This document shows positions 1 to 5,952 of a stretch of 5,952 nt of DNA, in pieces. Origin of the DNA: UBA2239 sp050177075 (lineage in GTDB: Bacteria > Pseudomonadota > Gammaproteobacteria > Burkholderiales > UBA9220). The stretch covers positions 1 through 5,952 of the forward strand of contig JBFXHL010000129.1 in assembly GCA_050177075.1 (NCBI GenBank). Direction: 5' to 3'. Numbering within the stretch: position 1 is the first letter of the stretch; the number at the start of each line of letters is the position of its first letter. The translations under genes were made by a program, and so were the position numbers. Under the pieces are notes generated by a model. It was given only the letters and a program-made list of their open reading frames with translations. It searched no databases and was not told the DNA's origin.

Positions 1-1
1 G

Positions 2-103
2 GGGCGGGAGCTGGTGGTGCCGGAGCATCCCCAGACCACCACCGCCTTCGGCGCCGCCATCCTGGCGCGGAGCGTGTGGCTGGCCGACCAGGAGGGCGCC
101 TGA
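2..103 (+). CDS. C-terminal end of BadF/BadG/HgdC-type ATPase (acyl-CoA dehydratase activase), partial
   Basis: Only the last 33 codons are present, in the frame that ends at TGA 101-103. The peptide contains VPEHPQTTTAFGAAILA followed by a short polar tail. The pattern V-P-x-x-P-Q-x-x-x-A-x-G-A-A-x-L-A is typical of the extreme C-terminus of the BadF/BadG/BcrA/BcrD family. Members are ASKHA-fold ATPases that carry a bridging [4Fe-4S] cluster and use ATP hydrolysis to push one electron at very low potential into a partner iron-sulfur enzyme, such as 2-hydroxyacyl-CoA dehydratase, benzoyl-CoA reductase or a double-cubane cluster protein. The cluster cysteines and nucleotide-binding motifs lie outside the window, so the call rests on the tail alone. 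The stop is two bases from the next gene's start, which suggests the same operon. The partner enzyme is probably upstream. Another ASKHA-type protein cannot be excluded. Confidence 0.66.
   Translation, partial: GRELVVPEHPQTTTAFGAAILARSVWLADQEGA
90..96 (+). promoter_or_regulatory. Ribosome binding site deciding the GTG start at 106
   Basis: AGGAGGG lies inside the last codons of the upstream gene, nine bases before GTG 106. It is nearly a full Shine-Dalgarno sequence. It argues for GTG 106 as the start rather than the in-frame GTG at 76, which would give a 29-base overlap and a polar, arginine-rich N-terminus, or the ATG at 133. Confidence 0.7.
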
Positions 104-105
104 CC

Positions 106-780
106 GTGGAGCTAACCGTCGTCGGCCTGCCCATGGCCGTGGCCCTGGGCCTGGTGTTCGGCATGGGGCCCTGCATCGTCTCTTGCTTCCCCTACCTGGG
201 GCCGGTGTTCCTCGCCAGCGACGGCGGCATCCGCCACTCCTGGCGCATCCTGCTGCCCCTGTCCCTGGGGCGCCTGACGGGCTACGGCGGCTTCGGCCTG
301 GCCGCCGGCCTGGCGGGACAGCTGGTGGGGGACCACATCGGTGCTTCGTCGGTGCGGCTGGTGCTGGGCTGCGCCACGGTGATGGTGGGCCTGGCCCTGC
401 TGCTGCGCCGCCAACCCGCCGCCTGCGGGGCTCCCCGGCCAGTGGAGCAGCCCCTGCACCGGCTGGACGGCCCGGCCCGGGCTAGGACGCTGATGCCCGG
501 TGGGCTGTTCCTCCTCGGCCTGGGCATGGCCCTCACCCCCTGCACCCCCCTCGGGGCGGTGCTGTTCTCCGCCGCCGCTTCCGCCAGCTGGCCGGCGGGA
601 TTGGCCCTGGGCCTGGGCTTCGGCCTCGGCGCCGTCGCCGTCCCGTCCCTGGTCTACGGCGTGGGCGTCGCCTATTTCGGCAGCCGCCTGCGGACCCAAC
701 TGCAAAACCATCGTGTCGGCATCGAACGCCTGAGTGCGGCGCTGCTGATCGTCGTAGGTCTGACCCATATCTTCCGATGA
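106..780 (+). CDS. CcdA/DsbD-like (TauE/SafE-type) polytopic membrane protein with paired PC motifs
   Basis: From GTG 106 the product is 224 residues, with about six hydrophobic segments (roughly 5-36, 47-70, 83-101, 130-155, 163-190 and 208-223), and sits in the inner membrane. Two internally related halves each begin with a Pro-Cys motif: GPC at residue 23 and TPC at residue 146, the latter within LTPCTPLGAVLF. CcdA and the DsbD core carry their redox-active cysteine pair at equivalent sites in TM1 and TM4 and use it to pass thiol electrons from cytoplasm to periplasm. The length suits the short CcdA/DsbD_2 class. A further cysteine, C27, makes a C-x3-C in the first half, and C107 lies in the central loop. 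Automated annotation may call it sulfite exporter TauE/SafE, cytochrome c biogenesis protein or an ArsG-like permease, since these families are hard to separate. It is sandwiched between the activase and the efflux genes. Thiol or electron transfer is my inference; anion or thiol-compound export is the alternative. Confidence 0.72.
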   Translation: MELTVVGLPMAVALGLVFGMGPCIVSCFPYLGPVFLASDGGIRHSWRILLPLSLGRLTGYGGFGLAAGLAGQLVGDHIGASSVRLVLGCATVMVGLALLLRRQPAACGAPRPVEQPLHRLDGPARARTLMPGGLFLLGLGMALTPCTPLGAVLFSAAASASWPAGLALGLGFGLGAVAVPSLVYGVGVAYFGSRLRTQLQNHRVGIERLSAALLIVVGLTHIFR

Positions 781-2153
781 ACCGATCCCTATTCCTTCTG
801 CTACTCGCCCTGGCACAGCCTCTTCACGCCGCCGGTCTGAACGATCCCTTCGGGGAACTCGACGACGCCCCGGCGCCCCCCTGCCGCCAGCCGGCGGAAA
901 AGGCGGCCCTGGCCCTGCTCGACGTGGTCGATCTGGCCCTCTGCCACAATCCCCAGACCCGGGAGGTGTGGGCCAATGCCCGGGTCCAGGCGGCCCAGGC
1001 GGGGGTGGCCCGGGCCGCCTACCTGCCCACCCTGGACGGCAAGCTGGTGGCGGCCCGCAAGCGCCCGGACAACGGCGCCACCTACCGCCAGAACGACGCC
1101 ACCCTGACCTTCGGCTACCTGCTCTACGACTTCGGCGCCCGCTCCGCCGCCCTGGAAAACGCCCGCCAACTGCTGGCGGCGGCGGGTGCCACCCAGGACG
1201 CCACGGTGCAGGCGGTGTTCCTGTCCGCCGTGCAGGCCTACTACCAGGCCCAGACTGCGGAGGCGGCCCTGGCTGCCGCCAGGGAGTCGGAACGGGCCAG
1301 CCGGGAGAGCCTCAAGGCGGCGGAGGTGCGCTACCGGGTCGGCAGCGGCACCCCGGCGGACCGCCTCCAGGCCCAGACCGCCTGGTCCCAGGCGGTCCTC
1401 AACCGCATTGCCGCCGAGGGCAGCCTGAAGGGCGCCCAGGGTGCCCTGGCCAACGTCATCGGGCGCGATGCCCACCGTGGCGTGCCCCTGGCGCCCATGG
1501 CCGATGCGGCGCCGGCCGAGGGCTTCGAACGGGACGTCGAGGCCCTGGTGGCCGAGGCCCGCCGCCGCCGGCCCGACCTGCGGGCGGCGGAATCCCAGGT
1601 GAAGGCCGCCCAGGCCAATACCGACGCCGCCCGGGCGGCGGGCCGGCCCACCTTGTCCTTCGCCGCCACCGCCGGCAACCAGGGCATCGAGGGCAGCGCC
1701 TACCAGCACAGCGGTAGCCTGGGGGTCACCCTCAACATCCCCCTGTTCAGCGGCTTTGCCACCACCTACAAGGTGCGGGCCGCCGAGGCCCAGGCCGACG
1801 CCCGGGCCGCCCAGCGGGACCGGGTGAGCCTGCAAGTGGCCCTGGACGTGTGGAACGCCAATCACGGGCTCGCCACCGCCACCCAGAGCCTGCGCAGCGC
1901 CGCCGACCTGCTGGCCAGCGCCCTCCAGTCCGAGGGGGTGGCTCTGGGGCGTTACCGGGCGGGTGTGGGCAGCATCCTCGACGTGCTCAACGCCCAGAGC
2001 GCCCTGGCCGCCGCCCGCCAGCAGAAAGTGCAGGCCGCCTACAACTGGAACGTGGCCCGGGCCGCCCTGGCGCAGGCCATGGGCAGCCTGGACTTCGATT
2101 TCCTGCAAAGCCCGCCCCACGACACCCCCCTTTCCGAGAAAGTCGCACCATGA
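777..2153 (+). CDS. TolC-family outer membrane efflux protein (CyaE-like)
   Basis: The 458-residue product has a clear signal peptide (residues 1-18, hydrophobic LFLLLLALAQ, cleavage after LHA). It has the two tandem OEP repeats of TolC proteins, roughly residues 45-225 and 240-445. Landmarks are a DVVDLALCHNPQTR segment at 49-62, long alanine- and glutamine-rich helices, a YRVGSGTPADRLQAQ helix and the strand LNIPLFSGF in the second repeat. The length is usual for the family. It should form the trimeric outer-membrane channel and periplasmic tunnel of a tripartite exporter. Mature-protein cysteines C36 and C56 flank the start of the first helix. This pattern is found in CyaE-like members and may form a disulfide. 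The ATG overlaps the upstream stop as ATGA, and I see only a poor Shine-Dalgarno (TAGGT, about 17 bases away), so translation is probably coupled. The pump genes directly downstream name its partners. Confidence 0.93.
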   Translation: MNRSLFLLLLALAQPLHAAGLNDPFGELDDAPAPPCRQPAEKAALALLDVVDLALCHNPQTREVWANARVQAAQAGVARAAYLPTLDGKLVAARKRPDNGATYRQNDATLTFGYLLYDFGARSAALENARQLLAAAGATQDATVQAVFLSAVQAYYQAQTAEAALAAARESERASRESLKAAEVRYRVGSGTPADRLQAQTAWSQAVLNRIAAEGSLKGAQGALANVIGRDAHRGVPLAPMADAAPAEGFERDVEALVAEARRRRPDLRAAESQVKAAQANTDAARAAGRPTLSFAATAGNQGIEGSAYQHSGSLGVTLNIPLFSGFATTYKVRAAEAQADARAAQRDRVSLQVALDVWNANHGLATATQSLRSAADLLASALQSEGVALGRYRAGVGSILDVLNAQSALAAARQQKVQAAYNWNVARAALAQAMGSLDFDFLQSPPHDTPLSEKVAP

Positions 2154-3330
2154 AACGCCTGTTGAAGAAACCCCTCGTCCTCGTCCCCCTGTTGCTGCTG
2201 GTGGCCGGCTTCGCCTACCGCCAAAGCGGCGGCTCCGGCCTGGACCAGCGCTACAAGTTCCAGGCGGTGGAACAGGGGTCGGTGAGCCAGACCGTATCCG
2301 CCAACGGCACCCTCAACCCGGTGACCCTGGTCAGCGTGGGCACCCAGGTGTCGGGCATGGTGCGGAAGCTTTACGTGGACTTCAACGACAAGGTGGAAAA
2401 GGGCCAGGTGCTGCTGGAACTGGACGATTCCCTGTTGGCCGCCCAGGCCAAGCAGAGCGCCGCCGGCGTGGAGAACGCCGCCGCTGCCATCGACCTCGCC
2501 GCCGCCAACGAAAAGCGCATGAAGGAATTGTTCGCCCAGGAATACGTTTCCCGTCAGGAGTTCGACCAGGCGGTGCAGGCCCACCGCTCGGCCCGGGCCC
2601 AGCTGAACCTGGCCCGGGCCCAGGCGGAGAAGGACCGGGCCAACCTCGGCTATACGGTCATCCGCTCGCCGGTGTCCGGCGTGGTGGTGGCCCGCAGCAT
2701 CGACGTGGGGCAGACCGTGGCCGCCAGCTTCCAGACCCCCACCCTGTTCCAGATTGCCCAGGACCTGTCGAAGATGCAGATCGACTCCAACTTCGCCGAG
2801 GCCGACATCGGCAGCATCCGGGTGGGCCAGGCGGTGCGCTTCAACGTGGACGCCTTTCCCAGCCGGGCCTTCAAGGGCGTGGTGCGGCAGGTGCGCCTCA
2901 ACCCCACCACCCAGCAGAACGTGGTGACCTACAACGTGGTGGTGGCGGTGGACAACCCGGACCAGACCCTGCTGCCGGGCATGACCGCCTACGTCAACAT
3001 CGCCGTGGACAAGCGGGAGGACGCCCTGCTGGTGCCCAACGGCGCCCTGCGCTTCAAGCCCGCCGACACTTCGGCCAAGCCCGACCAGAAGGGCGGCAAA
3101 TCGTCCGCGGAGAAGCCGATGAAGCGCAAGCGGGACGCCTCTGCCGGCACCGTTTACGTGCTGCGGGACGGGGAGTTGAAGCCGGTGAGCGTGGCCCTGG
3201 GCATCAGTGACAACCGCAACACGGAAGTGACCGGCGGCGACCTCAAGGTCGGCGACCGGGTGGTGGTGGGCGACGCCCAGCCGGCAGCCCCCCAGGCCAG
3301 CCGCAAGAGCGTCGGCGTGAGGATGTTTTG

Positions 3331-3331
<1 letters not shown>
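2150..3331 (+). CDS. macA: MacA-like periplasmic adaptor (HlyD/RND membrane fusion protein)
   Basis: The 393-residue product is anchored by one N-terminal transmembrane segment (residues 8-23) after a KRLLKK basic start. Domains in order are: a split lipoyl (barrel-sandwich) domain at about 60-92 and 168-200; an alpha-helical hairpin at about 95-165, which meets TolC; a beta-barrel at about 208-286 with the MacA-typical FNVDAFPSRAFKGVV and LNPTTQQNVVTYNV; and a membrane-proximal domain at about 290-375. These features and the neighbours identify an adaptor of the MacA class, which stimulates MacB ATPase activity and bridges to TolC. ATG 2150 overlaps the tolC-like stop as ATGA, with a weak GAGAAAG seven bases upstream. 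In-frame starts further left would run deep inside the previous gene. A lysine- and arginine-rich insert (residues about 303-329, with KPMKRKRD) interrupts the membrane-proximal domain. It resembles variable linkers in other MacA proteins but is strongly basic here. Confidence 0.92.
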
Positions 3332-4052
<721 letters not shown>

Positions 4053-4059
<7 letters not shown>

Positions 4060-5276
4060 GCGCCATGCTGCGGGAGGCGTGGAACGCCATGGGGGCGAAC
4101 CGGCTGCGCACCTTCCTCACCATGCTCGGCATGGTGATCGGCGTCGGCGCCGTGGTGCTGATGATGGCGGTGGGCCAGGGTGCCCGCTATGCCGTCAACC
4201 AGACCATCAGCACCATGGGCAGCAATCTGTTCATCCTCTCGTCGGGCTCGTCCGCCATGGGGGGCGTCCGTTCCGGCAGCGGCACCACCTTCACCCTGAA
4301 GATGGCCGACGCCGACGCCATAGCCGAGTTGGACCAGGTGGAAACGGTGGCGCCTTACCACCATCCCACCCCGATGCAGGCCCAGTTCGGTGCCAGCAAC
4401 TGGAAGACCTCGGTGGTCCCCACCGTGCCCGAATACCTGGACGCCCGCTCCTGGGGCGTGGTTTCCGGTCGGCCATTTTCCGACTCCGACGTGCGCTCGG
4501 CCACCAGCGTGGTGCTGCTGGGCTGGACGGTGGCGAAGAAGCTGTTCGGCGACGAGGACCCGGAGGGCCAGATCATCCGCATCCAGCAGAACCCCTTCGT
4601 GGTCCTGGGGGTGCTGGCACCCAAGGGCCAGAGCCTGGACGGGCGCGACCAGGACGACACCATCGTGCTGCCCATCACCACCTTCCAACGCAAGCTCTAC
4701 GGTTCCCCCTTCCGGGGCTCGGTGCAGCTGATGATGATCAAGGCCTCGTCCGCCGACGCCATGCCGGCGGCGGAGAAATCCGTCATCGCCCTGCTGCGCC
4801 AGCGCCACCGCCTACGGGACGGCGTCGCCGACGACTTCACCCTCCGCAACCTCACCGCCGTGGCCGAATCTGCCGCCGAGACCACCCGCGTCATGTCCCT
4901 GCTGCTGGGAGCCATCGCCTCCATCTCCCTGCTGGTGGGGGGGATCGGCATCATGAACATCATGCTGGTGTCGGTGACCGAGCGCACCCGGGAAATCGGC
5001 ATCCGCCTGGCCATCGGCGCCCGGGAGCGGGACATCCTGCTCCAGTTCCTGCTGGAGGCCATCATCATTTCCGTGGTCGGCTGCTGCATCGGCGTGGCCC
5101 TGGGGGTCGGCGGCGCGCTGCTGGTCAACCTGCTGTCCGGGACGGCGGTGATCATCTCCGGCGGCTCGGTGTTCGTGGCCTTCGCCGTTGCCGCCGCCGT
5201 GGGCGTCTTCTTCGGTTTCTATCCGGCCAAAAAGGCGGCCCAACTGGACCCCATCGAGTCCCTGCGCTACCAGTGA
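4053..5276 (+). CDS. MacB-type ABC transporter permease (FtsX/MacB_PCD domains)
   Basis: The 407-residue product shows the four-helix MacB topology. TM1 is at about 21-41 after a cytoplasmic amphipathic start containing the family motif NRLRTFLTMLGMVIGV. A large periplasmic MacB_PCD domain follows (about 45-278), then TM2 (about 282-306), TM3 (about 332-357) and TM4 (about 366-389). The FtsX-domain signature GGIGIMNIMLVSVTERTREI and the coupling region IRLAIGAR are intact, and the C-terminus YPAKKAAQLDPIESLRYQ is the standard MacB ending. Together with the ATPase it equals one full MacB cut into two polypeptides. It should dimerise and bind the MacA hexamer, driving substrate from the periplasm into TolC. 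Known MacAB-TolC type pumps export macrolides, peptide toxins, porphyrins or siderophores, and nothing in this sequence picks one. The GTG start has a good Shine-Dalgarno and overlaps the ATPase gene by seven bases. Confidence 0.95.
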
Positions 5277-5279
5277 TCG

Positions 5280-5307
5280 GCCAGGTGGCTTGGGTGTGCC
5301 ATTTGGC
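5280..5307. repeat. Two tandem 10-bp palindromes GCCA-NN-TGGC
   Basis: GCCAGGTGGC (5280-5289) and GCCATTTGGC (5298-5307) are perfect GCCA/TGGC dyads with two-base centres, 18 bp apart, starting three bases after the permease stop. They lie about 90-118 bp upstream of the predicted sigma-54 transcription start, where enhancer-binding proteins usually bind. I propose them as candidate activator sites; which protein binds is unknown. Confidence 0.35.
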
Positions 5308-5327
5308 CCGCCGGGGTTTTTGGCACA
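5295..5327. repeat. Inverted repeat TGTGCCA / TGGCACA, possible weak terminator or operator
   Basis: TGTGCCA (5295-5301) is the exact reverse complement of TGGCACA (5321-5327), with 19 bases between. Inside lies CCC-GCC-GGG (5307-5315) followed by a run of five T (5317-5321), which could act as a weak intrinsic terminator for the exporter operon. The stem is short, and the T run is followed by the other arm, so a protein-binding role is at least as likely. Confidence 0.3.
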
Positions 5328-5341
5328 TACGTAGGTTTACT

Positions 5342-5354
5342 TAAGCCGCTGATT
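5342..5354 (-). promoter_or_regulatory. Candidate IHF binding site
   Basis: Read on the minus strand, this stretch is AATCAGCGGCTTA, which matches the IHF consensus WATCAANNNNTTR at every defined position but one (G for A). It lies about 44-56 bp before the predicted transcription start, between the upstream dyads and the sigma-54 core. IHF commonly bends DNA at that place to bring a bound activator onto the holoenzyme. Single-mismatch IHF sites also arise by chance, so its position is the main support. Confidence 0.4.
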
Positions 5355-5358
5355 CTAA

Positions 5359-5377
5359 GTGCCAATGGGCTTGGCAC
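5359..5377. repeat. Perfect 7-bp inverted repeat overlapping the -24 element
   Basis: GTGCCAA (5359-5365), then five bases, then TTGGCAC (5371-5377), form a perfect dyad. Its right arm is the -24 box of the sigma-54 promoter. It uses the same GTGCCA/TGGCAC half-site found upstream at 5296-5301 and 5321-5326. A dimeric regulator bound here would compete with RNA polymerase, so an operator is possible. Confidence 0.45.
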
Positions 5378-5387
5378 GGGGCTTGCA
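5372..5387 (+). promoter_or_regulatory. Sigma-54 (-24/-12) promoter of the TonB receptor gene
   Basis: TGGCACGGGGCTTGCA matches the RpoN consensus TGGCACG-N4-TTGCW at every defined position. The invariant GG (5373-5374) and GC (5385-5386) are at the required 12-base offset. Transcription would start near 5397-5398, giving a leader of about 38 bases before ATG 5436. Such a promoter is silent without an AAA+ enhancer-binding protein, so the receptor should be tightly conditional on a signal such as nitrogen, metal or substrate status. No activator gene is visible in the window. Confidence 0.85.
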
Positions 5388-5423
5388 CCCAGTGTTCCGT
5401 TTTTCCAAAACCATAAAAGCTCA

Positions 5424-5431
5424 GGGGAAGG
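5424..5431 (+). promoter_or_regulatory. Ribosome binding site of the TonB receptor gene
   Basis: The purine run GGGGAAGG ends four bases before ATG 5436, with its GGGG core about eight bases away. It supports ATG 5436 over the in-frame ATGs at 5448 and 5454, which would shorten the basic start of the signal peptide. Confidence 0.55.
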
Positions 5432-5435
5432 TTAG

Positions 5436-5952
5436 ATGAACAAGGGAATGAAAATGCGGCCGCTGGCGGCGGCCTGCCTGCTGCTCGCGAGCCAGGGAAT
5501 TTGGGCGGAAGAGGCGGCACGATTGGACGAGGTGACGGTGACCTCCACCACCATCGACGACCGCTTCGACTCCAAGCGGGACGAGCCGTCCAACATCAGC
5601 GTCATCAGCGGCAAGAAGGTGGACGACGCCCACATCCAGAACGCCATCCAGGTGCTGCAGGGCATCCCCGGCGTGACGGCGGACCTGTCCAGCGGCGACG
5701 AGATCAAGATCAAGCTGCGGGGCATCGAGAACCAGCGCTACATGGGCGAGAAGCCCGGCGTGGCCATCGTCATCGACGGGGTGCCGGTATTCGAGCGCAC
5801 CGGCAAGGTCAACATCGACCTGGACAACATCGAATCCATCAAGGTCATCAAGGGCGGCGCCTCCTACCTGTTCGGTGAGGACGCCCTGGCCGGGGCGGTG
5901 ATCATCACCACCAAGCGCGGCGCCAAGTACGCCGGCGTCACCGTGGGCGGGG
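5436..5952 (+). CDS. TonB-dependent outer membrane receptor, N-terminal part (signal peptide and plug)
   Basis: The frame is open from ATG 5436 to the right edge, giving 172 codons of a protein that normally has 600-800 residues. Residues 1-24 are a signal peptide with basic MNKGMKMR, a hydrophobic core and likely cleavage after IWA. LDEVTVT at 30-36 is a good TonB box. The plug domain follows, with a VLQGIPGV segment, KLRGIENQR, VAIVIDGVPV and an IESIKVIKGGASYLFGEDALAGAVIITTK stretch (shown by its landmarks SIKVIKGG and AGAVIITTK). These motifs are diagnostic for the family. The barrel lies outside the window, so the ligand cannot be predicted; siderophore, heme, cobalamin, metal complex and sugar are all possible. 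There is no STN signalling domain between the signal peptide and the TonB box, so it is not a FecA/FpvA-type surface-signalling receptor. Expression is predicted to depend on sigma-54, which is uncommon for this family. Confidence 0.93.
   Translation, partial: MNKGMKMRPLAAACLLLASQGIWAEEAARLDEVTVTSTTIDDRFDSKRDEPSNISVISGKKVDDAHIQNAIQVLQGIPGVTADLSSGDEIKIKLRGIENQRYMGEKPGVAIVIDGVPVFERTGKVNIDLDNIESIKVIKGGASYLFGEDALAGAVIITTKRGAKYAGVTVGG

Noticed and set aside
76..105. Earlier GTG start for the CcdA-like protein
   Set aside because: It would overlap the upstream gene by 28 bases and add a polar MAGRPGGRLT leader. The AGGAGGG at 90-96 is placed correctly for GTG 106 instead.
801..2120. Long open frame on the minus strand (439 codons) opposite the TolC gene
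   Set aside because: Its translation is low-complexity Gly/Ala/His/Gln-rich with no recognisable domain. It mirrors a strongly supported gene, and such frames are expected in very GC-rich DNA. The same applies to minus-strand frames at 112-816, 3154-4038 and 3759-4808.
1850..2149. 100-codon N-terminal extension of the MacA-like protein
   Set aside because: The extension lies within the TolC gene and is Arg/Pro/Gly-rich. The start at 2150 gives a proper membrane anchor and an ATGA overlap with the preceding stop.
5307..5321. CCC-GCC-GGG hairpin followed by TTTTT as a terminator of the exporter operon
   Set aside because: The stem is only three base pairs with a three-base loop, too weak for a confident intrinsic terminator. 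Read-through into the receptor gene remains possible.
5321..5336. Second TGGCAC that could be a -24 element
   Set aside because: The -12 position would read TAGGT rather than TTGCA, so the required GC is missing. It is more likely one arm of the dyad cluster.
4079..5344. Plus-strand open frame of 421 codons overlapping the permease gene in another frame
   Set aside because: It is rich in Arg, His, Pro and Gly with no hydrophobic pattern or motif, while the other frame encodes a complete MacB permease. It is a shadow of GC-rich codon use.
5501..5878. Plus-strand open frame of 125 codons within the receptor gene
   Set aside because: It is Arg/Gly/His-rich and out of frame with a convincing signal peptide, TonB box and plug domain that run through the same bases.

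Overview
The window is a dense, GC-rich piece of a Gram-negative chromosome. Outer-membrane proteins, a MacAB-TolC type exporter, a TonB-dependent receptor and a textbook -24/-12 (sigma-54) promoter place it in Proteobacteria. The strong G/C bias at third codon positions and a TolC homologue with the N-terminal double-cysteine pattern of CyaE-like proteins make a betaproteobacterium of the Rhodocyclales type my best guess. That taxonomic guess is inference only.

Layout: all genes lie on the + strand. Positions 2-103 are the last 33 codons of a gene whose C-terminus looks like a BadF/BadG/HgdC-type ATPase (activase of 2-hydroxyacyl-CoA dehydratase-like iron-sulfur enzymes). Two bases later begins a small polytopic membrane protein of the CcdA/DsbD-TauE/SafE type (106-780). 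It is followed without gaps by a TolC-family outer-membrane channel (777-2153), a MacA-like membrane fusion protein (2150-3331), a MacB/LolD-type ABC ATPase (3331-4059) and a MacB-type permease (4053-5276). The junctions overlap by 4, 4, 1 and 7 bases, so these genes almost certainly form one translationally coupled operon whose promoter lies left of the window.

Positions 5277-5435 are the only real intergenic space. They hold a perfect-looking sigma-54 promoter (TGGCAC-N5-TTGCA, 5372-5387), a near-consensus IHF-like site (5342-5354), and an unusual density of GCCA/TGGC dyads, one of which overlaps the -24 element. This promoter faces a TonB-dependent receptor gene (5436 to beyond the right edge), of which the signal peptide, TonB box and most of the plug domain are visible.

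Working together: the TolC, MacA, ATPase and permease proteins should form a complete tripartite efflux pump that takes a periplasmic substrate out through the outer membrane, with MacB split into two polypeptides. The TonB receptor imports something scarce through the outer membrane and is under activator-dependent sigma-54 control. An exporter beside a TonB receptor resembles siderophore or metallophore circuits such as pyoverdine PvdRT-OpmQ with FpvA. The unusual element is the coupling of that transport set to an ATP-dependent low-potential electron-transfer activase and a CcdA-like thiol or electron conduit. The substrate cannot be read from the sequence.
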